Shown here: piece by piece, positions 52,479-62,668 of the stretch
Numbering within the stretch: the stretch's first letter is position 1
Layout of the letters: each line of letters starts with the position of its first letter
Assembly: GCF_009695605.1 (NCBI RefSeq)
Contig: NZ_VUNQ01000015.1
Location: forward strand, 18,046-82,045
Length of the DNA: 64,000 nucleotides
From: Tissierella pigra
Lineage (GTDB): Bacteria > Bacillota > Clostridia > Tissierellales > Tissierellaceae
Direction of reading: 5' to 3'
Program-made: the position numbers and the translations under genes
Notes under the pieces: generated by a model
What the model saw: the letters and a program-made list of their open reading frames with translations, nothing else
Databases searched by the model: none
Told to the model about the DNA's origin: nothing

Positions 52479-53886
52479 ATCTTCTTTTTCTTGGTGGTGC
52501 TATATGAATTGCTTGATTTTCCAATCCTAATGTAGCTTCAAAGAATGCTTCTGAAAGAGTTGGATGGGCATGAATCGTTCTCATTATACTATTAATATCT
52601 AAATCATTAGATATAGCCAATGCGCCTTCATGTATTAAATCATTTGCATGAGATCCTAGAATATGAACTCCTAAAACCTTCTTATCTTCTTCCCCAGCAA
52701 GGATTTTAATTATACCTTCTCCTTCTCCTAAAGATAAGGCTTTACCATTGGCTGCAAACATAAACTTACTAGCTTTATAAGGTATTCCTTTTTCTTTTAG
52801 TTCTTCTTCAGTATACCCTACATGGGCTACTTCAGTCATTGTAAACACACAATTAGGATATATGTCCATATTAATATCAGGGGTATGACCCATTATTTTT
52901 TCCATTACATATACACCTTGAGCTGATGCCACATGGGCTAACTGTACTCCCCTGTTTACATCTCCTATAGCATATATACCTTCTATGTGGGTTTCAAATT
53001 CCTGATTTACAAATATACCTTTGTCATCATATTTGATTCCTAATTCATCTAGGTTTAGTCCCTCTAATACAGGTCCCCTACCTGATGCAATAAGTACTTT
53101 ATCTCCTATTACTTCTATTTCTTCATCTTTTTCCTTATACTTGGCTAAAACTTTTAATTTATTTCCTTCTTTAGTGATTTCTTTAGCCCTTATATCTATA
53201 TATGTCTCAATACCCTGTTTTTTCAGTATAGGAGTTAATCTTCTTGAAATTTCTTTATCTGCATCTTTTAATATTCTTGATGCTAAAAGAATTACTTGAG
53301 AGCCTAATTCTTGATAAATACTTGCAAACTCTAATCCTATAACTCCACCACCTACTACAATTAAGGTTTCTGGAATCTCTTCCATCTCCAGAAGTTCATC
53401 AGATGTAATTACTCCATCTAAATCTACCCCTTTGGTTTCAGTCATTTGAGGTTTAGAGCCTGTGGCAATTACTATATTATCTACAGTAACTGTCTTTTCA
53501 GTACCATCTTTTAAATCTATGGAAATAGTATTCTTGTCTTTTATATTAGCTGTTCCATTATAGAATTCTATATTCTTATAAGAAGATATAAGTTGTTCGA
53601 TACCTTTTACTAAAGTACCTACTACATTATTTTTTCTCTCTTGAAGTGCTTTTCCATCCATCTTAAATTCTCCTGCTGTAATGCCAAATTCTTCTGCTCT
53701 CTTGAAATTAGACATTATTTCTGCATTTCTAAAATATGTTTTAGTAGGGATACAGCCTCGGTTGAGACATGTACCCCCTACTTCTCTATTTTCTATTAAG
53801 ATGATATTTGCACCAAGTTGAGCTCCTCTTATTGCCGCTACATAGCCTCCTGGACCAGCTCCTATAACTGCAATAGTTTTAGTCAA
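52477..53886 (-). CDS. lpdA: Dihydrolipoyl dehydrogenase (glycine cleavage L protein)
   Basis: 469 aa FAD/NAD flavoprotein with IAVIGAGPGG, the redox disulfide GGTCLNRGCIPTK (Cys40/Cys45), the second Rossmann GGGVIGLE, and the C-terminal HAHPTLSE. I prefer the TTG at 53886, six bases after AGGTG, over the GTG at 53895, which directly follows the gcvPB stop. No N-terminal lipoyl domain. Regenerates the lipoyl group of GcvH. Confidence 0.94.
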   Translation of the reverse strand: MTKTIAVIGAGPGGYVAAIRGAQLGANIILIENREVGGTCLNRGCIPTKTYFRNAEIMSNFKRAEEFGITAGEFKMDGKALQERKNNVVGTLVKGIEQLISSYKNIEFYNGTANIKDKNTISIDLKDGTEKTVTVDNIVIATGSKPQMTETKGVDLDGVITSDELLEMEEIPETLIVVGGGVIGLEFASIYQELGSQVILLASRILKDADKEISRRLTPILKKQGIETYIDIRAKEITKEGNKLKVLAKYKEKDEEIEVIGDKVLIASGRGPVLEGLNLDELGIKYDDKGIFVNQEFETHIEGIYAIGDVNRGVQLAHVASAQGVYVMEKIMGHTPDINMDIYPNCVFTMTEVAHVGYTEEELKEKGIPYKASKFMFAANGKALSLGEGEGIIKILAGEEDKKVLGVHILGSHANDLIHEGALAISNDLDINSIMRTIHAHPTLSEAFFEATLGLENQAIHIAPPRKRR

Positions 53887-53895
53887 ATAGTACAC

Positions 53896-55350
53896 CTACC
53901 CTTCATATTTAAGAATTGGACTTCTCGCTGCCTTAGTTTCATCTGGTCTACTTACTCTAGTATTATTAGGTGCATCTTTTAATATTTGTGGATTATCCTT
54001 TGATTCTTGAGAAATTTGAATCATAGCATCAATAAACTCATCAAGAGTTTCCTTAGATTCAGTTTCTGTAGGCTCAATCATTATTGCTTGATTAATAATC
54101 AACGGGAAGTAAACTGTTGGTGGATGATAACCAAGATCAAGTAATCTCTTGGCTATATCCAATGTAGTTACTTCTGATAATGTATCTTTTAATCCACCTA
54201 ATACAAACTCATGCTTGAATAATGTATCTATTGGTAAATAGAAATGTTCTTTTAGCTTATTAGCCATATAGTTAGCATTTAATACTGCTATTTCACTAGC
54301 TTTCTTTAATCCATCACTACCCATTGTTAGGATGTAAGTATATGCTCTAACTAATATTCCAAAGTGTCCATAGAAATCTTTAACTTTACCTATAGTATGT
54401 GGAACATTGTAATCTAAGAAGTATCTTTCTCCTTCTTTTTGTACAATTGGAACTGGTAAGAATTCCTCTAGGTGTTTCTTAACTCCTATAGGTCCTGCTC
54501 CTGGTCCTCCACCACCATGAGGTGTTGAGAAAGTCTTATGAAGGTTAAAGTGAACTACGTCAAATCCCATATCTCCTGGTCTCGCATGGCCAAGAATTGC
54601 ATTGGCATTTGCTCCATCATAATACAGTTGTCCACCAGCATCATGAACAATTTTCGCAATCTCTTTAATATCCTTCTCAAATATACCTAAAGTATTTGGA
54701 TTTGTAAGCATTAAACCTGCTGTATCATCTCCAACTACGGCTTTAAGAGCCTCTATATCAACTAAACCTTCTTTAGTTGATTTAACTTCTACTATTTTAT
54801 ATCCTGCCATTGCTGCAGTAGCCGGGTTAGTACCATGAGCTGAGTCTGGAACTATGATTTTATTTCTATTGAAATCTCCATTGTTCTCATGGTATGCTTT
54901 TATAACCATTATACCAGTTAACTCACCATGAGCACCAGCTGCTGGTTGTAAACTCATTTTATCCATACCAGCTATTTCAGCAAGTGATTTATCTAATTCA
55001 TATAATAACTGTAATGCTCCTTGAGCACAGTCTTCTGATTGATAAGGATGGATATTGGCAAATCCATCATATCTTGCTGTATCTTCATTAATCTTTGGAT
55101 TATATTTCATTGTACAAGATCCAAGTGGATAAAATCCAGTATCTAATCCATAGTTTTTATTGGATAAATTAGTATAGTGTCTAACTACATCAACTTCAGA
55201 TAGTTCTGGGAAGTTAACTTCACTATCACTTAAAAATTCTTCTGGAATAAAATTCTTTATACATTTATCTTCTACATCTAGTTCTGGAAGATTATATGCT
55301 TTTCTTCCTGGTTTAGATAATTCGAATATTAATTTATCATACTTTCTCAT
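53896..55350 (-). CDS. gcvPB: Glycine dehydrogenase (decarboxylating) subunit 2
   Basis: 484 aa PLP subunit; the PLP lysine is in [20 protein letters not shown] (about residue 270). It has the GSCTMKYNP and [11 protein letters not shown] stretches of P-protein beta halves. Works as a heterotetramer with GcvPA to decarboxylate glycine onto GcvH. Overlaps gcvPA by 4 bases. Confidence 0.96.
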   Translation of the reverse strand: MRKYDKLIFELSKPGRKAYNLPELDVEDKCIKNFIPEEFLSDSEVNFPELSEVDVVRHYTNLSNKNYGLDTGFYPLGSCTMKYNPKINEDTARYDGFANIHPYQSEDCAQGALQLLYELDKSLAEIAGMDKMSLQPAAGAHGELTGIMVIKAYHENNGDFNRNKIIVPDSAHGTNPATAAMAGYKIVEVKSTKEGLVDIEALKAVVGDDTAGLMLTNPNTLGIFEKDIKEIAKIVHDAGGQLYYDGANANAILGHARPGDMGFDVVHFNLHKTFSTPHGGGGPGAGPIGVKKHLEEFLPVPIVQKEGERYFLDYNVPHTIGKVKDFYGHFGILVRAYTYILTMGSDGLKKASEIAVLNANYMANKLKEHFYLPIDTLFKHEFVLGGLKDTLSEVTTLDIAKRLLDLGYHPPTVYFPLIINQAIMIEPTETESKETLDEFIDAMIQISQESKDNPQILKDAPNNTRVSRPDETKAARSPILKYEG

Positions 55351-56693
55351 TTTATCCCCTCCAATACACTACTTAATCTATCTATTTCATCTTTTGTCCT
55401 CTTTTCAGTTACTGCATAAAGGACAGCATTTTCTAATTGGGGATAATCTTTACCTAAGTTATAGCCACCTATAATATTAGCTTTTCTTAATTCTTTAGTA
55501 ATATTTTCAGGGCATAAATCTGATGTAACAGCAAATTCCTTAAAGAATGGTTTATCAAAAACTGGCTTATATTTACCAGATTTAGTAAGTTGTTCAAAAG
55601 CATAATGTGCTTTCTTAGTACTTTGAAGTGCAACTTCTTTAAGTCCTTCTTTACCCATGGTAACCATGTATATAGTTGCAGCTAAAACATTTAAACCTTG
55701 GTTTGAACAAATATTGGAAGTAGCTTTTTCTCTTCTTATATGTTGTTCTCTAGCTGTAAGAGTTAGAACAAAAGATCTTTTACCATTTTTATCTTCAGTC
55801 TGTCCAACTATTCTACCAGGTAACTTTCTCATATATTCAGATCTTGCAGCTATAAATCCTAGATATGGTCCACCAAATGATACAGGTATTCCCATTCCTT
55901 GTGCCTCTCCCACTACAATATCTACCCCTAATTCACTAGGTTTTTTCAGGACAGCAAGAGATATTGGGTCAACTGATGCTATAAAACTAGCCTTTTTAGC
56001 TTTATGAACAATTTCACTTGTAGCTTTTAAATCTTCTATTATACCAAAGAAGTTTGGACTTTGAACCACTACTGCTGCAGTATTATCATTTACTAAACCA
56101 TCTAATGCTTCTAAATCAGTAACTCCATCTTTCATATCAACTTCTATAACTTTTAGTCCTTGAACATGAGCATAAGTTTTTAAAATTTGAATTGATTCTG
56201 GTCTCACTGTTTTAGAAATTATTATTTCATCTTTTCTAGAATGTGCTGCAGCCATTAAAGCCGCTTCAGTAATTGCTGTACCTCCATCATATAATGAAGC
56301 ATTTGCAACATCCATTCCAGTTAAATTACATATAAGTGTTTGGAACTCAAATATATATTGTAGTGTTCCTTGACTTATTTCTGGCTGGTATGGAGTATAT
56401 GATGTATAAAATTCAGACCTTGAAATAATATGATTTATTATTGAAGGAATATAATGATCATATGCTCCAGCTCCAAGGAAGCAAGTTAATTCACTTATAG
56501 AACAGTTTTTATTAGCTAAAGCTGTTAAATATGAACTAACTTCCAATTCAGATTTGGACTTAGGTAGATTTAATTCTCTATTTAATTGTAAGTCCTTTGG
56601 AATGTCACTAAAAAGATCTTCTGGAGAGTTAAGCCCTATGGACTTTAGCATCTCCTGCTCGTCTTCACGAGTAGTTGGAATGTATGGATACAT
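55347..56693 (-). CDS. gcvPA: Glycine dehydrogenase (decarboxylating) subunit 1
   Basis: 448 aa alpha half of split P-protein, with [41 protein letters not shown] and ICSNQGL. No catalytic lysine is expected here. Three bases separate it from gcvH. Confidence 0.96.
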   Translation of the reverse strand: MYPYIPTTREDEQEMLKSIGLNSPEDLFSDIPKDLQLNRELNLPKSKSELEVSSYLTALANKNCSISELTCFLGAGAYDHYIPSIINHIISRSEFYTSYTPYQPEISQGTLQYIFEFQTLICNLTGMDVANASLYDGGTAITEAALMAAAHSRKDEIIISKTVRPESIQILKTYAHVQGLKVIEVDMKDGVTDLEALDGLVNDNTAAVVVQSPNFFGIIEDLKATSEIVHKAKKASFIASVDPISLAVLKKPSELGVDIVVGEAQGMGIPVSFGGPYLGFIAARSEYMRKLPGRIVGQTEDKNGKRSFVLTLTAREQHIRREKATSNICSNQGLNVLAATIYMVTMGKEGLKEVALQSTKKAHYAFEQLTKSGKYKPVFDKPFFKEFAVTSDLCPENITKELRKANIIGGYNLGKDYPQLENAVLYAVTEKRTKDEIDRLSSVLEGIK

Positions 56694-56696
56694 ATT

Positions 56697-57080
56697 TTAT
56701 TCCTCCTCAGCTAAAAACTTTTCGTATTCCTCACTTGTCATTAATTCGTCTAATTCAGCTTTATTAGTCATTTCTACTTTAATCATCCAATTCTCATATG
56801 GATCAGCATTTAAAAGAGCAGGGTCATCTATTAGTTCTTCATTTATTGCCACTACTTTACCACTTACTGGCATATAAATATCTGCTGCTGCCTTAACGGA
56901 TTCTACAGCTGAAAAAGCTTCTTCTTTTTCAATTTCATCATCAATTTCTGGTAGTTCTACATAAACTATATCTCCTAATTGATGTTGTGCATAATCTGCA
57001 ACACCTATAACTGCTACATCGCCTTCTAATTTAACCCATTCATGATCATTTGTATAATGTAAACCTTTTTGTACTTTCAT
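56697..57080 (-). CDS. gcvH: Glycine cleavage H protein
   Basis: 127 aa lipoyl carrier; the lipoylated lysine is Lys63 in SAVESVKAA. Shuttles the aminomethyl group between P, T and L proteins. gcvT lies 21 bp upstream. Confidence 0.97.
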   Translation of the reverse strand: MKVQKGLHYTNDHEWVKLEGDVAVIGVADYAQHQLGDIVYVELPEIDDEIEKEEAFSAVESVKAAADIYMPVSGKVVAINEELIDDPALLNADPYENWMIKVEMTNKAELDELMTSEEYEKFLAEEE

Positions 57081-57101
57081 TATTAACCCTCCTAATTTAT
57101 A

Positions 57102-58196
57102 TTATTTGCTTAAGAATTTTTTGCTAATTATTTTAGCCTTAACAGGCTTATTTCTAATCATTATATCCACTTCTGTACCTAATTCTGTATATTCTGTTGC
57201 TATAAGTGCATTACCTATATTTTTCTTAAGTGTAGGTGACATATATCCTGTAGTTACATGTCCTATTACTTTACCATCTTTTTGTATTTCATAGCCTTCT
57301 CTTGGAATACCTCTTCCAATCATCTCAAATCCAGCTAATTTTCTTTTTAGTCCTTCTGTCCATTGTTTGTTAAGTGCTTCTTTTCCTATGAAGTCTGATG
57401 CTTTGTCAAGTTTAACAAAGTATTTAAATCCACCTTCTAATGGTGATATTACATCAGACATTTCATGTCCATATAATGGTAATGAAGCCTCAAATCTAAG
57501 TGTATCTCTACATCCTAAACCACATGGCTTTATGCCTTCTTCTTTTCCTGCTTCAAGTATATCGTTCCAAACCTTTACTACACCTTCATTTGTAGTATAT
57601 ACTTCGAATCCATCTTCTCCAGTATATCCAGTTCTTGAAACCATACACTCTACTCCATTAATATCTACTTTTCTATTTAAAGTAAAGAAGGTAATTGTAT
57701 TTAAGTCAGTATTAGTTAATTTTTGTAGTACTTTTTGGGCTAAGGGTCCTTGTATTGCTACTTCTCCAACAGTATCAGAAATATTAACGATTTCTACATC
57801 GAAATTACCTTTTTGCTCTGTAATCCATTTATAATCCTTGTCTGTATTTGAAGCATTTACTACTAAGTAAAAGTCATCATGAGCCAATCTGTAAACCAAT
57901 AAGTCGTCTACTACTCCACCATCTGGTGCACACATAAAAGTATAAACTATTTGATTATCTACAACTTTAGATATATCATTTGTCATAAGATAATCTACAA
58001 ACGCTAAAGCATCTTTACCTTTTATTGTGATTTCTCCCATATGGGATACATCAAATAATCCTACTTTATTTCTAACTGCCTCATGTTCTGGAACTAAACC
58101 CTCGTATTGTATTGGAAGATACCATCCTGCATAGTCAACTACTTTTCCTCCAAGTTTTACGTGTTCATCGTATAATGGGGTTTTCTTTGCTTCCAT
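57102..58196 (-). CDS. gcvT: Aminomethyltransferase (glycine cleavage T protein)
   Basis: 364 aa folate enzyme with YAGWYLPIQYEG, GLFDVSHMGEI, the folate/active region SRTGYTGEDGFEV and CGLGCRDTLR. First gene of gcvT-gcvH-gcvPA-gcvPB-lpdA. I looked for, but did not find, the conserved blocks of a glycine riboswitch in its 640-bp upstream region. Confidence 0.97.
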   Translation of the reverse strand: MEAKKTPLYDEHVKLGGKVVDYAGWYLPIQYEGLVPEHEAVRNKVGLFDVSHMGEITIKGKDALAFVDYLMTNDISKVVDNQIVYTFMCAPDGGVVDDLLVYRLAHDDFYLVVNASNTDKDYKWITEQKGNFDVEIVNISDTVGEVAIQGPLAQKVLQKLTNTDLNTITFFTLNRKVDINGVECMVSRTGYTGEDGFEVYTTNEGVVKVWNDILEAGKEEGIKPCGLGCRDTLRFEASLPLYGHEMSDVISPLEGGFKYFVKLDKASDFIGKEALNKQWTEGLKRKLAGFEMIGRGIPREGYEIQKDGKVIGHVTTGYMSPTLKKNIGNALIATEYTELGTEVDIMIRNKPVKAKIISKKFLSK

Positions 58197-58408
58197 TTTA
58201 CCACTCCTTCCCTTATTTTTTCATACTACATATATGCTACCCTAATATTTATAATTCAAACCAGTTTTTATATATATAGTATTAAGTATTATAATATTGT
58301 AGTACGCTTTAATTATACAAGAGTAGGAAAAATTATGCAATACTGTTATTTTTCAAATTATTTAACAATCATTCCTTGTATATCTGATATTCTCTGGTTT
58401 TACAAGTA

Positions 58409-58427
58409 TTTATCAATGATTGATAAA
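58409..58427. promoter_or_regulatory. Perfect 19-bp palindrome, possible operator
   Basis: tttatcaat-g-attgataaa, perfect around a central G, about 210 bp upstream of gcvT. It could bind a dimeric regulator of the gcv operon or belong to the DnaA-box region. No regulator is identified. Confidence 0.4.
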
Positions 58428-58690
58428 AATTTGTCTATAAATAAATTACATTATAATTCTCTAACCTTTTTACTTTATCATTGATTTAAAATTTACTTCT
58501 TATACTTTTATCCTTTTATTGACTATTTTGTCACAACACATTAAGGTTATAATTTGACAGTTTTCTACATATATATGGTAAATAAATTCCATTGTCGAAA
58601 AATACATTTCTTTGGAAATATAAAGTTTTTAATAAGTTTAATTTGTCGAATGTACAAATAAATGAAGTATTTGAATATTACTCCATTTAC

Positions 58691-58838
58691 TTATCCACTT
58701 TATTAACATTATCCACAATCAGCAGTGGATAAGTTATGTAAACTTATAATTTAATTAAATCTTTTATATTTAAAGTTTAGTAAATAATGTATTTTATTTA
58801 CTAACATATCCTTATGTTATCCACAATAATTATCCACA
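58691..58838. other. DnaA-box cluster
   Basis: Three exact TTATCCACA sites (58709-58717, 58817-58825, 58830-58838) and two one-mismatch sites (58691-58699 forward; 58724-58732 reverse) lie within 148 bp of very AT-rich DNA. Consensus DnaA boxes at this density indicate an origin region, a DnaA-titration locus or a DnaA-regulated promoter. No dnaA, dnaN or rpmH gene is in the window. Confidence 0.7.
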
Positions 58839-58839
58839 T

Positions 58840-59574
58840 TCAATAATCAAATCCTAAGTCTAACTCATTGAAATAATTCATTATGCCTACATAAATTGCC
58901 CAAGCTATTTTTTCCTGATATGATTCATTAATTAAGAGTTTTTCTTCATTAGAATTTGATAGAAAACCACATTCTACTAATACAGAGGGTATATTAACTT
59001 CATTTAATATAAAAATATCATCCCTAACTTGAGGTTGTCTATTATTATCTTTATCTAATATATTTTTTAATTCCTTTTGTATTATCAAGGCCAGTTGTTG
59101 ACTTCCTTCTGAATCCTTATTATAAAAGGTCTGTGCCCCATAATATGTAGGTCTAATAAAGCTATTTAAGTGTATTGATATAAATATTTCACTGTTACTT
59201 CCATTTACTATTTCCTTTCTATTGAATAAATCTTCTCTTTTCATTTGTCGTAATGTTTTAGATTCTGATGTATATAAACCTTCATCTTCAAATCTAGTCA
59301 TTACTACTATACCTCCACTTTGCTCTATTAATCGCTTCAATTTCAGTGCTATCTGTAAATTTATTTCATCTTCTTTGATTCCATTTTTGCTTACTGCACC
59401 TGGGTCTACCCCGCCATGTCCTGGATCTATGGCAATAACCTTATTCGCTATAGGTAAATAGGTAACAGGCATTGTTTTTGACTTTTTTAATATAAAGAAT
59501 CCTAAAATCAGAATTCCTATTAATAATATGCAGAGTATTTGCAGATACTTCTTCTTTATGATTATTAGCTTCAT
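58840..59574 (-). CDS. cwlD: N-acetylmuramoyl-L-alanine amidase, CwlD-like
   Basis: 244 aa. One N-terminal membrane helix (about 12-29) is followed by an amidase_3 domain: IAIDPGHGGVDPGA, ISIHLNSF and LVECGFLSN supply the zinc ligands and catalytic Glu. Size and anchor fit CwlD, which makes muramic-delta-lactam in the spore cortex; other amidases of the family are possible. Its stop is two bases from the last DnaA box. Confidence 0.85.
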   Translation of the reverse strand: MKLIIIKKKYLQILCILLIGILILGFFILKKSKTMPVTYLPIANKVIAIDPGHGGVDPGAVSKNGIKEDEINLQIALKLKRLIEQSGGIVVMTRFEDEGLYTSESKTLRQMKREDLFNRKEIVNGSNSEIFISIHLNSFIRPTYYGAQTFYNKDSEGSQQLALIIQKELKNILDKDNNRQPQVRDDIFILNEVNIPSVLVECGFLSNSNEEKLLINESYQEKIAWAIYVGIMNYFNELDLGFDY

Positions 59575-60057
59575 TCTATCCCCTCCTATAGAAATATATT
59601 GTATTTATTCAAAGGATATTCCTAGGAAAGAGTAATTATTAAGCTTTTATTATTCTACAAAAAGGGTATCAAATTCCAATTCTAGGACCCTATAAAACTT
59701 GAATAAATTGACTCTTAAAGCAATCAAGTATACTAATGACATTTTAGAAATTATAAACAGCAAAATTAAATTTATTATTTTTTTCACAATGATTTATACA
59801 CAAAAAAATAATATAAGAGATCCAGAAGTCGTATGATTTCTAGGCTTTTTATATTATTTTTTATCCGATTTATTAGGTTGTTTTTATGGTTTATTTTTCT
59901 TTATTAGCACTATTGGAATTCCCAAAACAAATTTTCTTGGAAATCATCTACGAAAAGCCTTTAGAATAAAAGGTGTAAATCTTCCTTTTTTTATTATAAA
60001 AGCAACAAATCCCTCAAATATAAATACTTGAGGGATTTTGATATTATTATTGTCCAG
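59575..60057. other. Intergenic region, mostly featureless
   Basis: About 480 bp without a convincing gene. A plus-strand ORF of 27 codons (about 59888) lacks a ribosome site. A terminator-like hairpin is at 60007-60038; otherwise I see nothing recognisable. Confidence 0.5.
60007..60038. terminator. Terminator-like hairpin
   Basis: Stem aaatccctcaa / ttgagggattt with a ten-base loop. The right flank is ttgatatta and the left flank is A-rich, so direction is uncertain. Confidence 0.6.
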
Positions 60058-60061
60058 TTAC

Positions 60062-60263
60062 ACACGAGTTTGCTCATCCACTGACAATGTTTGCTCGGCT
60101 GGTAAGCGAGTGGTTGCAAGGTCTATCGCCCATAAGTTACTTTGAGTGACAAAGTTTGTTCGTGGGTTGCATTTACTTAAAAAATAGAAAAAAAGAGATA
60201 AAAAATGAGAAAATGACAAGCGAGTTTGCTCGTGAGCAGTGAAGAATGACAAAGTTTGCTCGT
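60062..60263. repeat. Cluster of acaaagtttgctcgtg repeats
   Basis: Variants of gacaaagtttgctcgtgg occur at about 60062, 60081, 60149, 60213 and 60245, and a related sequence in inverse orientation starts the repeat at 60464. Open frames across this stretch encode only repeated HEQT/DEQT-like peptides and are not genes. The gtttgctcg core recalls the gtttgagcg core of the fold-back element at 13746-13919. Confidence 0.65.
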
Positions 60264-60463
60264 GGAAAAATAGGAACAATTATATGAGATGTAAGTGCGA
60301 TATGCATAGGGGAGGTATTTACTTATATTTTTATATATATTGATTTCACTGGGCTACGGTGGATTATTGGTTGTTGGATTTCGGGAATGTTTGTGGCGGG
60401 GGGATCTACTTCTGCACAAATAAAAGGCGCCAGATTGGTTTCCCAGTCTGACGCTCTGTATCT

Positions 60464-60528
60464 TTCGTGAACAAACTTTGTAATTTTGAACCGACTCTTT
60501 TGTAAGTCGACAATGAACAAATAAGCCT
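60464..60528. repeat. 65-bp dispersed repeat, copy A
   Basis: Aligns without gaps to 62604-62668 (about 51 of 65 bases identical by eye). It starts ttcgtgaaca, contains taagtcgacaa with a SalI-like palindrome gtcgac, and ends gaacaaataa. The two copies bracket the three-gene stretch 60777-62559. Confidence 0.7.
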
Positions 60529-60776
60529 ATTGTAATAAATTATAATTAATATATTTAGTTATTAATAAAATTTTTCCTACATTATATATAGGGTATTTTA
60601 TTGACCTAAATATACTATATAATATTTTACTTAATGTGTGCTATATTCGTCTTTCCAAATTAGAGGTTTAGATATACGTTTAAATCTATAAAATGTCCAT
60701 ACTTCTTCAGAAGAATCGTCTCAGAAACCTTTAATTTAATTCCCCAAATTCCAGACTTCTATTTATCTTCGTACTT

Positions 60777-61049
60777 TTAAAGGTTTTGGATTACATAATC
60801 TGAAAAACGTCTCAAAGCATTTATTACTGCATTGTGTGACTTTTTCCCCAAATCCTCTTTATTACCTCCAACATTATATTGCGGTAGAATTATATGTATA
60901 TTAGTAGCCAGTTGTTCCCAAGAGATATTCTCCCATTCACAAATCTTATCAATTCTTTTGATATAATCATAAACCGTGCTAGGATTACCACTTGGAGTTA
61001 TTTGCTTATATCCACAATCTATCAGATACCTTTCAAATTGTTCTTTCAT
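60777..61049 (-). CDS. Small protein resembling a recombinase core-binding domain
   Basis: 90 aa, all-helical: FERYLIDCGYKQ, STVYDYIKRIDKICEWE, LATNIHIILPQY and NAVINALRRFSDYVIQNL. The helix pattern is reminiscent of the N-terminal SAM-like domain of tyrosine recombinases, but no catalytic domain follows, so I do not call it an integrase. gaggaaaac lies before the ATG. Downstream of the zinc-ribbon gene. Confidence 0.55.
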   Translation of the reverse strand: MKEQFERYLIDCGYKQITPSGNPSTVYDYIKRIDKICEWENISWEQLATNIHIILPQYNVGGNKEDLGKKSHNAVINALRRFSDYVIQNL

Positions 61050-61136
61050 ATTATGTTTTCCTCCTTTCTAATATAGTTAATACATTTTTCCCTCTCCTTA
61101 TGAGCAAACGTATTAATTTTTTATATCTACTATTTT

Positions 61137-61436
61137 TTATACTCTTTTGATAACTTTAGATGCAACTTTAATAATTTTGCCTTTATTTTTCCAAGCAAAG
61201 ACACCTATGCCACCAAGAACAGCAATTGGTCCTACTCTACCAACTTTTATCCCATTATTAATACAGTCATCACAATATCCTGAAGGATTTTTAATATTTA
61301 TCATATTTAAGCAATTGTGCTTTTTGTTTTTACACTTTTTAAATTCAATCCCGCAAAAACTACATTTATATGTGTTGTTTTTTATATGGGTAAAATAAGA
61401 CTTCTTCTGACAATTTGAACAGAATCCCTCAAGCAT
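61137..61436 (-). CDS. Zinc-ribbon membrane protein, unknown function
   Basis: 99 aa. Several Cys pairs (Cys6/Cys9, Cys25/Cys28, Cys35/Cys42, Cys55/Cys58) suggest two zinc ribbons in the first 60 residues. A hydrophobic helix follows (about 66-84, VGPIAVLGGIGVFAW), then a basic tail (KVASKVIKRV). The protein would be membrane-anchored with a cytoplasmic zinc domain. Its start lies one base after the stop of the 373-aa gene, so the two form a unit. Confidence 0.65.
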   Translation of the reverse strand: MLEGFCSNCQKKSYFTHIKNNTYKCSFCGIEFKKCKNKKHNCLNMINIKNPSGYCDDCINNGIKVGRVGPIAVLGGIGVFAWKNKGKIIKVASKVIKRV

Positions 61437-61437
61437 T

Positions 61438-62559
61438 TTAATCCTCCTTATCTAGACCTTGTATATCCTGCAATTCCAAAATAATTGAACCTGTTCCTTG
61501 AGTATCAAGTTTGCTAATATCATCATTACCTTTAACAGTATTTTCCTTTAATTTAATCAGATTCGTTTTTATCCTTGAATGTTTTTGCCTTTTACTTATG
61601 TAATCAATAACTTGATTAATGTCTTGACTTTCAGATACTGATAATCCTTTCTCCTTAAGCAAATATGTAACTTTTTCACCTATTCGTAAAAGATATTCAT
61701 TGTAAACTTGTTTGCATTCATAAAGTTCTCTCTGACCTTCTTCAATGCCCTCGATAACCTCATAGCATTTTGCTAATGCTAATTTAGAGTAAACATACCC
61801 TTGAATATAATAATTGCTATTATCCAACCATTTCTTCATAGAATCGTAAAATTTTATATCTTGCCTATTTGAAGGTTTAAAACTGTCAATAATAGACTCT
61901 AGCATACCCCTTTTTATTTCTTTGTTTAAGTCCTTATCAATTTTTATTTCAAAATAATCTACTAACTCCTGCAATCTATCAATGCATCTGTCGATTCTAG
62001 CAAATTTAAAGGAACTGTTGTCATCAATCATTAATGCTTTCTGCAAAGTCTTTAAAGTGCCAGTTAGTCTTGCGTTTGTTTTATCTCTTTCATTTTCTAT
62101 TAATAAATCTATCTTCTCTGATATCTGTTCTAATCTTTGCGTAATTTCAACTAATTGCATTTGTCCTGCAACACTGCATATGGCTTTGGTTGCATTACTT
62201 ATTGCACTTTTATTGGGAACCACCTGCTCTAATTCGTATTTTGATAGTTCAATATTTCCTGCTATTTCCCCATTCTTCTTGTTTCGTATCTGAGCACTAA
62301 CACCATTCCATTCTAAATTTCCTGAATCTATTCCTTCCTGAAGATGTGGTTTAATAACCACTTCATACAGATCTTTTACATTTTCAGGGGCTTCCTTAAT
62401 TGAAGAAAAATTATCTTTAGACTTTACTAAATTTATTAACCCATCAATTAATTGAGAATCTATTTCGGTTTCTTTCCGACTAAAAACATCGTTTACATCT
62501 AGTGTATTTAATACTTCTAACTCAATCTTAACAGGTTGTACTGAATTCCCTTCAACCAT
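61438..62559 (-). CDS. Large mostly helical protein, unknown function
   Basis: 373 aa. The N-terminal 100 residues look alpha/beta with a possible small domain (LEWNGVSAQIRNKKNGEIAG). The rest is almost entirely helical with coiled-coil character (QLVEITQRLEQISEKIDLLIENERDK; a later YKKWLDNSNYYIQGYVYSKLALAKCYE-like segment). No enzyme motif seen. Gene order suggests an obligate partner of the zinc-ribbon membrane protein. A defence or surveillance role is only suggested by the accessory setting. Confidence 0.65.
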   Translation of the reverse strand: MVEGNSVQPVKIELEVLNTLDVNDVFSRKETEIDSQLIDGLINLVKSKDNFSSIKEAPENVKDLYEVVIKPHLQEGIDSGNLEWNGVSAQIRNKKNGEIAGNIELSKYELEQVVPNKSAISNATKAICSVAGQMQLVEITQRLEQISEKIDLLIENERDKTNARLTGTLKTLQKALMIDDNSSFKFARIDRCIDRLQELVDYFEIKIDKDLNKEIKRGMLESIIDSFKPSNRQDIKFYDSMKKWLDNSNYYIQGYVYSKLALAKCYEVIEGIEEGQRELYECKQVYNEYLLRIGEKVTYLLKEKGLSVSESQDINQVIDYISKRQKHSRIKTNLIKLKENTVKGNDDISKLDTQGTGSIILELQDIQGLDKED

Positions 62560-62603
62560 AGTTCTTCCACTCCCATATATAATCTTTATTTATACCGGTT
62601 TTA

Positions 62604-62668
62604 TTCGTGAACATATTTTGTAATTCTGAATTGATTTACTTATAAGTCGACAACGAACAAATAAATCT
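62604..62668. repeat. 65-bp dispersed repeat, copy B
   Basis: Partner of 60464-60528. It lies in the promoter region of the 373-aa gene and overlaps the stop codon of the HEPN-like gene by two bases. Confidence 0.7.

Larger units (their letters stand above)
58197..58839. other. AT-rich intergenic region between cwlD and gcvT
   Basis: 643 bp without a convincing ORF. The half near gcvT holds a perfect 19-bp palindrome (58409-58427); the half near cwlD holds the DnaA-box cluster. The sequence is strongly AT-rich throughout. Confidence 0.6.

Noticed and set aside
58197..58690. Glycine riboswitch upstream of gcvT
   Set aside because: I read the minus strand for the conserved aptamer blocks of the gcvT motif and found none; the region is uniformly AT-rich.
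60058..60279. 73-codon minus-strand ORF
   Set aside because: It runs across the gtttgctcg repeats, encodes only repeated HEQT-like peptides and lacks a ribosome site.
60323..60520. 65-codon minus-strand ORF
   Set aside because: It overlaps the 65-bp dispersed repeat, has no ribosome site and no recognisable composition.
60777..61049. Tyrosine recombinase
   Set aside because: Only a core-binding-like helical pattern is present and the catalytic R-H-R-Y domain is absent.
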